Positions 21,799-35,264 of a stretch of DNA of 64,000 bases are shown here, in pieces; positions within the stretch are counted from its first letter, which is position 1, and the number at the start of each line of letters is the position of its first letter. Position numbers and translations under genes: made by a program. A model generated the notes under the pieces. The model was given only the letters and a program-made list of their open reading frames with translations, ran no database searches and was not told the DNA's origin. Origin of the DNA: Paralvinella palmiformis (taxonomy: Eukaryota > Annelida > Polychaeta > Terebellida > Alvinellidae); NCBI GenBank assembly GCA_025642065.1, contig JAODUP010000932.1, forward strand, positions 124,001 to 188,000, given 5' to 3'.

Positions 21799-22684
21799 AT
21801 GATCATGTTGGTGAAATTCATAGTCGTTATCTTAAGTAAGTATTACACTTTATAATATATATTCCATAGTAAAATGAGTTTAAACAAGCGATATTAATGT
21901 ATAATGTTGTCATTCTTATTACAGTTTCTACTGTTTGTGGTGATTCATACAATGTCACTGAGATCCAATGTGAAGGTCGTCTATGTCTTTACAAGTTTCA
22001 TTGGCCATATCAATCAGGGAGATGGCAACAGAGTTATGATATTTGTAGAAAGAACGATATGGATTTATTAACAATAGATAACCAAGCTATGGAAGATGAT
22101 GTAGAGAAATTACTTAAACAACAACCTGACATAAATGTTGGCACAATCTGGATCGCAGGACGAGGAACTTCTGATTACACATGGAGATATATGAATGGTT
22201 CTGAATTTAAAGGTATTGTTTATCCGGGATGCTATTTTGGTAATAGGATTTATATTTAGTAACGTATTTAGTGACAGCTTGCCCCATAATTCCCTTTTTT
22301 CATACCCCCCCCCCTCCCCATATACCTATATACAATCAGGTTTCTTTTGTTTATGTAAATAGAATATTTTGTATAATAACTTATTAATTATAATCTATAT
22401 TATCGTCATCATCACGACCATTTAAAAGTGCTAAGTTATGTTGAGATTAACTTATATTTGTGTTAATTCTTATATTGTTCATTGTTAAAAGGCTAAAATA
22501 TATCCTGGTTTCCATCTGCTTGTTCTGAATAACCCGCTATGCTGCCATTTTAGGGTGAGATATCATTGGAATCAAATGAAGTCCATAAAACTCAGATTCC
22601 ATTATTAAACAAAGATCACGTGTATATTTACTCCGACATGTTTTAGCTATAAATGTCAATGATATTTTAGGAGAAACAAATTCA

Positions 22685-22752
<68 letters not shown>

Positions 22753-22755
22753 TAT

Positions 22756-22797
<42 letters not shown>

Positions 22798-23120
22798 ATT
22801 TTAATTATTATATATATGTGGGGGGACTGGTTTAGTGGACAGACATATTGTAATGGGTTAAACTCAGATATAATTTATTCAAATATTAAAAGCGTGTTCC
22901 AATCACATCTAAATAATTTGTTGAATACAGACATTAGACCACAACAAGTATGTTGGGGTCACAAGAGTATTGGTATTGGGACAGAGGTGAGTAATATTAA
23001 AATATTTAGATTTCCTTTGTGATAATATTATTGTTCTATCTAAAAAAGTAACATAACATGATACCTTCATAAACAAATAAATGACACGAGAACTTATTAT
23101 TTTAAAGTGATTATATAAAT

Positions 23121-23151
<31 letters not shown>

Positions 23152-23163
23152 TGTGTGTGTGCG

Positions 23164-23203
<40 letters not shown>

Positions 23204-26200
23204 ATATATTTGAGTTAGTTATACTAGCAGGTGGGTTAACAAGACAATTAATCAGGATCAGACTTAATTCAGTTGGGAAATTCCCAGATAACGGGTATTT
23301 TTATGTGTGTATAACTTATTGTCAATAATCAATCCTCATTATAACTAATATTTATTTGGGTCTTACTACACAACCGTGATAGATACAGGACAAACAAACT
23401 CAAAGTACTGAAACAAACTGATCACCTCACATGTATTAGTATGGTGATGGCTTAGCTACATGATTAGAAAACTAGACTGGGAATCTTGTTTGAAGGAACA
23501 ATGAACCCCGCTTCATAAACGGTGACAAATATCATAGATTGTTAGAGAAATACATTAATTAGATTAACACATGATCTTATTTAATCATATTGTTGATCAA
23601 TTAACACACCAAGCTAAAGGAAACCTTACAAAACTAATGGAGTTTTGTTATTCAGATCTAACTACAAAAAAAATATCCCTATCAAATAAACAGAGGGTGC
23701 CTCCCTTGTCTAGCGGTAGCGTGTTGGACCACATATAACTACCACCCGTGTTCGAACCTCAGGTGGGCATAAACATATTTATTTTCAAATTTTTTATTCT
23801 TAACACCCAAACTAAAGCCTACAAAATAAAGTTGCATTAAAACTTCAATTATAATACCCTAACAAATAAACAAGAAATCATATGTACATTTCAGTTGTCT
23901 ACGTAATGACTCCTAAATATACAAAATAATATACCTTTAAGGTGGCAATATTCACAAAGACATTACTTTGAGGGAATTTGTCAACCATGATCTTTCCATA
24001 TATTTGACTGGTTTAGAAATAACAAAAGTGTTCGCCGTCACATTCAATGTTCAGTTTTATTAATTTCACGTTGATTCACCGCTAAATACAAACATAAACA
24101 ACATGTCTCATGCATTTTAATAAACGAATGTGTAATAAATATTCTTCGTTTTATTATAAGCTAATTTATGAAATAGATATATGAAAATTATGCAAATATG
24201 TTTTTTTCCGAAAACAAGTAATTGTACTTTAATATTCGCAAAACACTGGGAAAGAAATACATTATAGAGAGTTTATATAGATATCAGTAAATTATTTCAT
24301 GTGATGTAGAACATGAATTGTATTGTAATTGAACAACGTTTGGTTCAAACAAATATATGACGCGAGACACTCTCGTGCTTAAACACGAACTAAAGGGCAA
24401 TCCTGAATTGGTAGCTAGATGAATAAAGGAGGTAATCCCTCTCCACATTATGTTACTTCTATAACAACAAATGTAAATGTTAAGTTCAAACAAGCTGAAT
24501 ACTACTCTTTCAATAAGAGAAAAGTAGTCTAACATTTCATACCCTAACTTGGACACCATTCATTATATTACATGTCTAACCTGTTATATCACACAAGTAT
24601 AGACGTCTAGTGTAGTATATGTATACATTTATTTGTTAAACTCTGTTTTGGGTAGCTCGTTTTATTAACATCTATGTCCTTTTACTGATTTGTTGAACTA
24701 TTGGGAAGTACATTTCTAGGTTGTGGGTTTGAGTCACCGTTGTACCACTATCTGTGGGAGATTTTATCTGTATACTCATCGCACTTACTTAGACATTGAA
24801 TCTTACTCTACGGGTCCACGGTCTACTGACGACCAAGCTGAAGGACACTCACTCACTCACACACTCACTCACTCACTCACCCATCCACTCTAACTGTGCA
24901 GGCTGGTAGGTGACAGCTATAGTTGTTATTATGTAGTAATACGTTTCCTATGACATTGTATGAATTAAGATTTTAAATTAGCTAGCAAATAATTGAAATT
25001 TTAAAATTTATGGATTTCATATGAGTACGTCTTTAATATTGAAACAAGCTTATAATAATACAATAATATAATTGTCTAGATTTTTGCATTAGAAAATATT
25101 GAAAATATCTTCCTTCTGAGGTTTGAGACAAATATCAAATTCAACTTCTATAATCATAATTTGAACTCCTTCTAAAAGATCATCAAATATAAAAGTGTCA
25201 GAAATATTTGATCCTGACTTTACAGTTTTAAAATAATCAGTCAGAAGCAAAACGTTGTGACTTGTCTACTTTACGGTCAATATTACTTGATATGAGTTTG
25301 CATCAATTATTTCGTTAACAAACCTACGAGATCACTAACAAGACGATATTAATTAAACTGTAATAAATGTATTAACATCAATATCATAAATATTTAGAAA
25401 CACTTACCGTGATCTAAATTATTGATTAATGTTTCGTTTATCAATTTAACTGTTCTTGTTTTACAGTGGACATATCTACTATACAGAGTACGGAAAATGA
25501 CGCACACTGTTTATATTCTTCACTGGGTGCGAATGTTGTATACCAATATACCTCTGATCAATGTTATGAGAAAGCGAGTCCTTCTCAGCTTATTTGTCAG
25601 TATGACCAATCAGGTATATTTCCGACATTTTTTAATGTCTAATATTTTGTTTTAATTAGATAATGTTTACTCAGAGAAAACAAGTTAAAATAACGTCTAG
25701 AGAATAGCTACAATGTTGTATAATAACAAACTACATAAACACTAGGATATCTTAAACGTCAGCAGCTTACATCTACCGATTTTAATTTTTTATTTTCAGA
25801 TACTGGACATTGTAAGTCTGGTCATTTGTCTTATGGCGGCAAATGTTACATAAAGACAAAATACGACGGGAGAGATGAGTCACATAAAATAGACTGGTTT
25901 AGTGGACAGACATATTGTAATGGGTTAAACTCAGATATAATTTATTCAAATATTAAAAGCGTGTTTCAATCATACCGAAATAATTCGTTGAATACAGACA
26001 TTAGACCACAACAAGTATGGATTGGGGTCACAAGGCGTTATTGGTATTGGGACAGAGGTGAGTAATATTAAAATATTTAGATTTTCCTTTGTGATAATAT
26101 TATTTGTTCTATCTAACGAAAAGTAACATAACATGATACCTTCATAAACAAATAAATGACACGAGAACTTATTATTTTAAAGTGATCTATATACCAATTA

Positions 26201-28676
26201 GAATTCAATCACACTTTATCATTATAACGATGGCGTATTTTAGGCTTGTTAGAATACGATCCTGAACTCACAATGTGATCTCACAAATCTCTATTACTCT
26301 TCGTCGATGATAGTGAAGCATACATATTTATAACATATACAGATATTTGTCAGTTTATTTCTCTGTTTTGTTCAATCCCCCCATCTGTCTATCCGTCCGC
26401 TGTGTCTGTCTGTCTATTTTTCATTGTGCTGAGAGAGAATATTCATGGATGTGTATCCGTTTGTCATTTTATTATCTTTCGATTATAGGAAGTTCTTCTG
26501 GAACAGTAAACACACCAATACGTTACTACAACTGGGATGATAAAGAAGGCGGATATCCTTATTATCGATGTATTGTTATCGACCACAAGAAGAAAGATAA
26601 ATGGCGTTCAGAATCCTGTGGCAGTTATATAGAATACTTCATTTGTATGAAAAGTACGTATTAATGTCTCAAGTTGGAAATTTTAATGTTGTTTTGATTC
26701 ACATTTAAAAACATTGTTGTTTGTCTTCGTTTGTGATATTCTTTATTTAAAGCAAAGGTGTATAAATTGTATATAAACAATTATCGTTTCTAGTTACATA
26801 TTATTGATTTTACGTTCTTAACTTTTTGTCTGTTTATGGTTTAATTTATCCTTTGTTCTTCAAACTTTAATTGTTAATGATGTGTATATAAATATTTTCT
26901 CCATTTCGTTCTACAGAACCTCTCCCTGATACAACTACTACAAAGACTTCCATTATATATCTACCTACTACAGAAAGTATAAATACAGAGCTTGTTACTG
27001 AAACAACAACAACTTCTTATACAATTAGTCTACCAAATGTTAAAAAACAGAATACAGGTTGTGACATTAATATTATTATTATATTTGTGATTATTATTAG
27101 TAATAGTAGTAGTCGTAATAGTAGTAGTAGTAGCAGTAGTAATAGTAGTATTGTTGATTTTGTTGTTCAAGATTCCTGGAAAGTGTCTACCTGAACTAAT
27201 GCTTTATAAATATACGATTTACCAAAACATATCAAACTCAACATTGTAATCTACGACTTTAATGATCATCAATATACTTAAGGATATTGAGTAATATAGG
27301 TTGCCGTTGTCTCTTGAATTTTTTTATCTGTTCTAAAAATACACCTGTTGCTTTCACAGATAAATAATTATTATCTTTAAATCTCTTTACAAATATATTA
27401 TTTGGGGTATTATAATACTATATATGTTATTTTTATAGCGCCTTTGAATGGTTCCTACTAGTAAAGTCACTTTATTAAATATACATTATTATTATTATTA
27501 TTATTTGTTGTTGTTGTTATTGTTGTTTTTGTTGTTGTTAGTGTTCGCTCCAAGAAAACTGTCATCCTTAATTAATGTTCTATTAAATATTATCATTCCT
27601 AAAAGCTTCATTTATGATAATCTGTGAATTGAAGGATTAGAAGTAGACTGTTATTATCAAATATATCATATTAAATATGTTATTAATATAGCATTTATTT
27701 GTTTTCAGTTTATATAGCAGTCACCATTAGTGTCGTCATCGTAACAGCTGGTGCCATTGGTCTCACAACATTCTTTGTGAAGTATGGATTTATTTTTATT
27801 CCGAAGATATCAATATTGTTTAACATACATTACATGTCATTCTTAGGTATTCTATGTATCAGTCATATGTCCCTCGCATGTTGGTCTTTGAATTAATCTT
27901 TTGAATGTCTAATTTGACTCACAAAATGAAATTATGACAAATAATTATATTTATCTCTGAAATATATAATCGTCGAGTAAGTTAGAGATAATATATCAAC
28001 ATTACCGTGTTCAAACACATTTCCAGAAGAAACCAACCACTGATTGAATGACAATGAATTCTCCGGAATATTTAATCATCAAAATGATTTCTTAATGAGA
28101 ATTCTTCAGCTTCCATTTATTGTTTTATGAAGCTCAATTAACTCATTTTCTCCTGAAACTGATTTTAGAAGAAAAAGAAGAAAACGAAGAACAGAAGATG
28201 ATCATTACACAAAGGATAAAGCTCACACTACATCTTCCACTCAAACGACAACTGATGACACGGAGTATACTAACATTACCATCGTATCATATGAGGATGT
28301 AAATACACAAGAGAAAGAACTACAACCGTATACTGAAATTGACTTGGAAAAAAGGTCCAATACCTTTATGGAAAGTAAGCATCCACACAACGATGGAAAG
28401 GATCCCATTGGACATAATGAAGACGTCAATGGAGTGGGAATAAAAAAGACAGGTAAAGGGATATCATCAAAATATAATGATAAACAAATAGATAATGATG
28501 ACGAAAAGCTTCCTGATGAAGAGCCAAACGCCGAGAAGCAAGTAATAACGAAGACACTAACGCCATCTGGTGACTATTACGAGGTCGTCGACGGTGACGA
28601 TAACACAAGCGGAAAGATCGAACATATCATTACAGAACAAGGTGATTTGTATGCCCTAACACAGAAAAAGTCATAA
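21799..28676 (+). CDS. Gene 2: two-CTLD transmembrane receptor with tyrosine-rich tail
   Basis: Eight exons: 21799-21835, 21925-22212, 25467-25613, 25800-26057, 26489-26653, 26917-27057, 27709-27781, 28169-28676. All sites are GT-AG, phases agree, total 538 aa. Residues 1-20: signal peptide (MIMLVKFIVVILIS). About 30-157: CTLD1 with WIAGRG and four cysteines. About 160-298: CTLD2 with an extra N-terminal cysteine pair, WIGVT, NWDDKEGG and KWRSESC. 299-345: Thr-rich stalk. 346-369: membrane span. 370-377: basic KRKRRKRR. Tail tyrosines sit in EYTNI, SYEDV, PYTEI, DYYEVV and DLYAL. EPN/QPD and WND motifs are absent, so classical Ca2+-dependent sugar binding is unlikely. The start was chosen because this ATG gives the signal peptide and correct phase; an out-of-frame ATG lies at 21792. 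The family is CTLD; the ligand is unknown, and an immune or recognition role is inference. Confidence 0.85.
22684..22795. repeat. (TA)n microsatellite in intron 2 of gene 2
   Basis: Two TA blocks with a short interruption, adjoining the ectopic exon 4 fragment. Confidence 0.95.
22826..23122 (+). pseudogene. Ectopic copy of exon 4 plus intron 4 start inside intron 2 of gene 2
   Basis: DWFSGQTYCNGLNSDIIYSN and following match exon 4 (25885 on), then the donor and over 100 bp of intron 4 follow. It lacks the 5' third of the exon and an acceptor, and is frameshifted at CAAGTATGTTGGGG. It lies exactly between a TA and a TG microsatellite. Gene 3 has nothing comparable here. Confidence 0.85.
23123..23215. 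repeat. (TG)n/(TA)n microsatellite
   Basis: TG block followed by TA block in intron 2 of gene 2. Confidence 0.95.
23692..23771 (+). mobile_element. SINE-A, 3'-replaced copy in intron 2 of gene 2
   Basis: Only the tRNA-like head remains (TCTAGCGGTAGCGTGTTGG, GTGTTCGAACCTC). Unrelated AT-rich sequence takes the place of body and tail, yet both target duplications survive (about 23676 and 23859, CCCTA-CAAATAAACA). Gene 3 keeps the full element. Confidence 0.85.
24702..24892 (+). mobile_element. SINE-B with (ACTC)n tail, intron 2 of gene 2
   Basis: Has a B-box-like TGGGTTTGAGTCACC and a tail of ACTC repeats. In gene 3 (about 41512-41565) only the tail and its junction remain. Confidence 0.55.
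27290..27506 (+). mobile_element. Non-LTR retrotransposon 3' end in intron 6 of gene 2
   Basis: Matches the 3' end of the element at 55670-56153: CTGTTCTAAAAA, ATTATTTGGGGTATTAT, AGCGCCTTTGAATGG and a final CTTTATTAAATATACATTATT with ATT tail. 5'-truncated; absent from pseudogene 1. Confidence 0.75.
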
Positions 28677-28965
28677 CATGCTCAGAAAACGGTATAAAGC
28701 CCCTCGGCTTAAAACATGGAGTGGTACTCTTACGTAGAATGATGTGGGTAGAATTTTTCAATATATATTGTTCATCTAGAATTGCTGAAGTTCTAATAGA
28801 ATTTGGTTTTGTGATTAGACAAAACGTGCTTCACAAAAAGGGATTATCAAGAAAAACTGTGTGTATTTATTTGCTTGAACAAACTTTCATTTATGAATTT
28901 ATATTTAGTTAAATTGAGACCTGCGTAATTTTATTTATCTACCTACTTCCAAGTACATAATTATG

Positions 28966-29019
<54 letters not shown>

Positions 29020-29340
29020 ATGTGTATGTGCTTGTGAGTTTGTGTGTGTATGTGGGCGTGTGAGTTTGTGTTTCTCTGTCGGTCTGTATGTGTGTGCTCT
29101 GATTGTTTTTATTTGGGGCTGGACTTTCCTATTTATTTTTAGCTATTAATACACACTAAAATACATGGTTCTTAAATTGACGCATAGGCACACATACACA
29201 CATATCTAGATGATTAGTGATTGTACATATTATTGCCTGATTACAAGAGCTTGATAATAAATATCTCTCGACTTTCTATATGTAGAATACAAAATGTTGC
29301 TGGTCCATTGCAATAACAAATAATTACAGTTTATTATTTA
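28677..29340. other. 3' UTR and flank of gene 2
   Basis: No second gene. Contains TA and TG microsatellites at about 28973-29060. Homologous to the flank of pseudogene 1. Confidence 0.5.
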
Positions 29341-29388
29341 CACTCTGTCAAATTATATTCTCGCTTAGAATTTTTGTATTTCTGCCCA

Positions 29389-29394
29389 AATAAA
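29389..29394 (+). terminator. Putative polyadenylation signal of gene 2
   Basis: AATAAA in the block TCTGCCCAAATAAAAATAAG, conserved after pseudogene 1; 713 bp after the stop codon. Confidence 0.4.
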
Positions 29395-29995
29395 AATAAG
29401 AAGCACTATATGCGTTGTTAATTTGACTGAATCAGTGTATGCGAGAAAGAAAAGTGAGTGTGAAATATTTATACCACGCATGTCAAGTTTGTTTTAGTCG
29501 TTATCGTACGAATGTAGTAAAAAATAACACGATATACTACTCATCAACAAGAAATCTCTCTTTTTCGTTTTTGCCCAATTTGCACCTCACTAAACGTTGG
29601 GTAACTTTGAATGGGGAATGACCAAATATCCATCCCATTATTGATGACACAACCATTATGAATCATGTTTGCCGAGTGCACTAGAACATCTAATTCCAGT
29701 TTAGATATAGACATTGATGCCGTAGTCAGAATTGGCCCAAAACATTAATTTCTTTTTGACAGAAACAGCCAAGTTAAACACTCAAAACGAAGTATTCTAC
29801 GTGCCTAGATCAGTGAACCGTGACCACAACCTCTCATTCAATCTTAGTATACTGCGCGATACCTTACCCAGAACATACCTCAAGATGACAGATTTATGCA
29901 CTTCATTTCAATGTTAGGTAGGTGTGCTTCACGCTTTGTGAGTCCTTCTTTATTCATATCATCAGGATTTTGCAGCCACTATATATGCGTGTGTT

Positions 29996-30048
29996 TCTCT
30001 CTCTCTCTCTCTCTCTTTCTATCTGTGCGTGTGTGGGGGGTGGTATTA

Positions 30049-30089
<41 letters not shown>

Positions 30090-30090
30090 A
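29996..30090. repeat. CT, TA and GA microsatellites
   Basis: Short CT block, GTGTGGGGGG, then TA and GA blocks. Confidence 0.9.
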
Positions 30091-30137
30091 ATGTCAATGC
30101 ATCATACTCTGACTTTCAGCGAACGCTATTAGGGTAT

Positions 30138-30150
30138 CGCCATCTAGTGA
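30138..30150 (-). promoter_or_regulatory. CTCF-like motif (weak)
   Basis: CGCCATCTAGTGA; its complement resembles the bilaterian CTCF core. A homologous site is at 47238. Confidence 0.25.
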
Positions 30151-30259
30151 ATGAAGAATGCATTAGCAAATGTTTATATGTCGGCTTGCTTGTGCTCCGG
30201 GAGACTGTGTTTGAGGAAGCTACTCTTCAAATAAACCTATTTTTTCGCTCTGATCAATA

Positions 30260-33200
30260 ATGTTTTAAATCATAGTTTAAAAAATGTATTAAAACAACAT
30301 ACAGATTCTCAAGAAAAATAGCACAACACTACACTATGTGCATATAGTTAAAATGAGTGAGCTTGTGTTCTTACAGATACAACAATAAATTCACAGTTCG
30401 TTTACCATAAGTAGATTATGTATTATATTTGTGGGGAATGGCCGTATAATTGCAATGCCAATTATAATATTCGTTTAGTTGTAAAACATATAGTGACATA
30501 TATAACTGTAAAGAACAGATTAAATTATATAAATATTGTGCTGCATTTATTCTTTACATTTCTTACAAATGTTATTACAAATGCATACATTTGGCCATCC
30601 ATTAATTTTGTATTCAATATATCTCTAGTAAGCTTACGGATGGGTTTATTGTCCTTCAAAATGCATTCATACACACAAATGTACTAGTCTGCATGCTATA
30701 GAAAACAAAATGTTGAGAAATTTATTATTAAAGTTTGCCCATTTTGAAAATCCAAGATCTCCTCCGTGGTAATATTCAGATAAAAACATATACATTCCTT
30801 TTTGCTTTTAATACATCCTAAAAATTTCTAAACATTTATAGATTTACTAATCTCCAAAAGATTTATTTTGATAATACACACATAGCTGGTTTATGTATAA
30901 CATGGACCTACAAATAAGCATTACTAGGTCATATGTTATAAACCACAAAATATTTTACCATTATCTATTGATAGCTCAGTTTAATGCCGGAAATAACTGA
31001 TATTCAGATTAATAACTTTATCAGTTAACTTTATTTCACCTTTAGTAAAACAAAATGCTCTCTGATAAATAATGCAAAAGGTCCAAACATAAAGGAGGAG
31101 ATTGAGAGGGGGGGGGGATTAATCTGACATCAAACATAGTACATAATTGCCGTATTGAAGCAACCATATTGATATAAAATCAATGGATTTTACTAAGAGA
31201 AACAGAACATTTACAGCCAATGGTCGTAAACACCACATTAGAACGACTATTTATTTCAAATAGCAATTAAATATTAGAATAGTCGCTTTTTGAAATAATT
31301 TATTTTTTTGAAGACTTAGAAAAGACAAAATGGTCGTAAAAATAGCTTCGACATTCTAATAACTTAGGTACGTATATCCATCCATGCTGCTCTGAGGCAG
31401 GATGTATTGGGTAGGTAATGTTCTCGTTGTACCTTTTTTTAAACAGCATCATAGATAATACACTACCTATGCGTAAATGATGAAAAACAAATCAGCCAAT
31501 ATTTTGGTAGATAATTATGTTAGCATTTAACTTAAATTTATTAAATGACTATAGATATTAAGGTTAACGTAATCTAAACGTCATAATATCAGGTTTAGAC
31601 AACCTATATTAAAAAGGTAATATGGTCGAGTACTTAGATTTACTTAACCACATATTTACGTACATACAGAGACACATAAACTCACGCATATATTTATATG
31701 TATGTGTGTGGGGGGGGGGCTATGTAGGTATGTAAATATGTGTACACATCTAACTTTATGTAGATGAGGTAGTGGGATTTAATTTATATGATCGGATCCG
31801 GTTTGGTGACAGTGAAGTATAATTTGGTTGAAATATTTGCATTTTCAAAATGTTTAACTACAAAACATTTACACTCTTAGACTTTCTACTTGGTATATAT
31901 CGACAGAGTGTTAGGTACATTAATTAATAAACAAACCTGTTGACTCACATGTTGGTCAGATAATATGGTACAAGTAAAAAACATACATTGTTTATATTTA
32001 TTCGAGGCTCTTTAATGATATTGTGACTGTCATTTCATAAACAATATGTATATTTACCAACAACTTTACGTACAAAGACATACTCTCTCTCTCTCACTGT
32101 CAGAGTGTTGTCTTATCTAAATGGCTGTTTTATAACCTCCGTCTTAGCCTCGGAATGAGTGTCAGTCACTGTCAATAAACATAATTCATTTTATGTGCCC
32201 GATCCTTTGAAATGAACTTTATTAAGAATGTTTCATTGTGTATCATCCTTATTGTCATTCTATGCACCTGGTGGCAACAATTAGTCAGGAGGAAGTGTCT
32301 CGGTAGATAGAACATTAATCCGAATCTTAAAATATCATTTAGAATTACGCTAGCATTTGAACTGCAGTTTTAGAGATCGTTTATCGAGAAACTTACGAGA
32401 AAGTATTTTGTCTACATCATAATTAACTTATTACTGTATAATAATCTGGCTGTTATACTAATTCGATGATATATTATCGATGTGATTTACTAAACTGGGA
32501 ACTCAGTTTTAGTTGGTTATAATTATGTTATTTTTTATGTACCATTTTTATCAATGGTAATTAAATGACCTAGGGTGCATGATATAATAAAGCAGTTTCA
32601 TGCAAAGACTTGTATGGGAAATATTGTATTGTCAATAAGTTGAACGCTGGGTGTTTTCTCGAAACATATTAAACTTTATGATTATCATGAAATATATGGT
32701 ATATCCATCCTACACTATATGAGCACTCATCATTGATAGTAGGGATGCGGGGAATGTTTGGCCAACATATATTACGTTTTATATCTGTTCTAAAATATTG
32801 TTGAAAAATATATGTCAACTCAACCAACCACTTTTATTAATATGAATAGGGGTGACCCATGTTATATTATGTAGGTTAACACGCATTATATACTCATTCT
32901 GATATATTGGAACAATGTACATATATTACATGAATTGTGGGCAAACAATTTTCAGCATTTATGCTGTAATTGAGTTTGTTGATTTCTCAAAAGCTTTGGA
33001 CGTGCTTTGTAGTCAAAGTGTAAGCCTGTAATAAGACAAAGTAATACCAGAAAGTATTCTTGGTCACAAAAGTGCTGTCTGGAGAAAACAATATCCTGAT
33101 TGACAAATTACAGTCGTTCGGGTCTTCTTTTTTCATGGTTTAGAAGATTGATTAATGATAACAGAACAAGAAGTACGTTTTTGTATTCATTTAAAATATT

Positions 33201-34914
33201 TATTATTGTTGATTTTCACTGACTAAGTGTCTAAGAAACAATTACATTGGTTTGTTTTTGGACTTTAGCCTACAGATCATATAGAACTCGAAAGATATGA
33301 TTACAGACCGACCTTAGCCGAGATATGTAAATACATGAACGGGTTAGAAAGTATGGGGCTTTTCATAATATATAAAAAAACAAATGAACTTTTCAAAATG
33401 ATCATTGTGTGTAATTTAATAATGAGAGTAAATTAGTGTTTGGCTGTGTGCGTGTATGTTTGTGTGTGTGTGTGTGTGTACGTGTGTGTGTGTACGTGCG
33501 TGCGTGCGTGCATGCATGCGTGCTCATGATTGAGCTGTTATTCCGTAGTAGTCCAGTAAAAGTCCATTTTTAACAAATTGTGTCTGCATTAAGAACCATA
33601 AATAATTCCTTCGAATATATCTGCATACATTTTAATGAACGAAATACTAGACTGGGAAGTGAGCAGGTACGATCCAGAACGAGTGAAACAGCAAATTCTT
33701 GGATATCTCAAAGAAGAGCCAGGAGTTCATTATCTAGGTGGTGTGTACTTAACGCATACGTTCCATACGTTCAGTTTAGAATGAGTTGACGTTAACAGAA
33801 TATTTAATTATTCCTTACATTTCTCATTATTAAATAAGCTTGTAACAGACTCAGGCCACTTCTTTAAAAATGAATTATTCGGTTACAACTTATGTTACAA
33901 TACCCATTAAAGATGTGTAGGCGATTGTAACAATACACATAGTTATTATCGTAATTAGAAGACCGTGGCAATATAAAGGTCAGGGTAGTCTTTCGCCTAG
34001 ACTCAACAAATTATTTAAATGACTGCTTCCTCTTTTCTATCTCATGATAAATTTATTTCAAATTTCGGTTATTTTTTACAATTAATTTCAACATGACTTA
34101 TCAAATAAAATAGATAGAAGATAAATATCGACAAAAGATGGTGTGTTTTTTAACCAAATAGTTCGACAGACGTAATAATTGTATAACTGAACAACCGTTA
34201 CATCAATATAAGAAGGTAATGATTATCCTACACACCTTTTTCTCTCTGTTAGCAGGTGCACTTCTATTTACAAAGTGAATAGCTTTCATGAGAACAATGT
34301 TTATATGATATAACTAAATAAGATAAACATGAGTCAACTTATCTGAGCGGAAAGACTAGCCACTAACATAACAGTATATAATTATATTCATAACGTGAAC
34401 ATTCATTTCAAATGTGAATTAAAATCATTTTTTTCTATTCCAGCAGCTTATTATTACGTTATGATTTTACATCGCCTTTATCTTATATTGCACAATAATC
34501 GACGGATTTTTTTTTAGGGGGGGGGGAGGCTAAAATTGAAATATCAGATTATTTTAATAACGATGCAATTTCCAACAAATAATTGTTTGCCAACTGATTA
34601 ATTTATGAATAAAGTAATAAAAAGACAATATCTCAGGAGCATCCTTTTTTCCTGTTCGATGTGCCATCTGTTGGTCAGTTGGATAAGTTTTTAATTACCC
34701 AACTAGATGTTTTATGCAGAATGTTTTCACATTATTTATGGATCATTGTATACTATTCCAAGAGTAAATTACCAGTGAATTTACTCTTTATTTTAAGTAC
34801 GCTTTTATTTTAATTGTTTTTATTTCGTTTAAGAAAGGTTTCATGGTTTCTCAGTAATGGTTGATCATCACCTACCGGCACCATATAACTGGCAGTGTAA
34901 AAAACAAAATCCTG
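30260..34914. other. Spacer between gene 2 and relic B
   Basis: AT-rich and largely homologous, in order, to the spacer 11.2-17.9 kb, but without SINE-C and the unit-1-specific part. A G run lies at about 31710 and another at about 34518. One coding-like patch (33596-33786) is listed separately. No other exon is recognised. Confidence 0.5.
33596..33786 (+). other. Unidentified coding-like patch
   Basis: One frame reads MNEILDWEVSRYDPERVKQQ, then LGYLKEEPGVHY, much more protein-like than its AT-rich surroundings (charged, helical, balanced composition), with a GT just after HYL. It has no counterpart seen in the unit 1 spacer. It may be a stray exon or retrocopy fragment. I do not recognise the protein. 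Confidence 0.35.
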
Positions 34915-35260
<346 letters not shown>

Positions 35261-35264
35261 CTGA

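Noticed and set aside
24284..24559. Antisense 91-codon frame, also in gene 3 (41094-41369)
   Set aside because: Conserved only because the introns are recent duplicates; no domain, no splice context.
21799..28676. Classical Ca2+-dependent, sugar-binding lectin function
   Set aside because: The EPN/QPD and WND positions are EGG-like and WRS-like in CTLD2, and CTLD1 lacks both; the fold is likely but the classical binding site is not.
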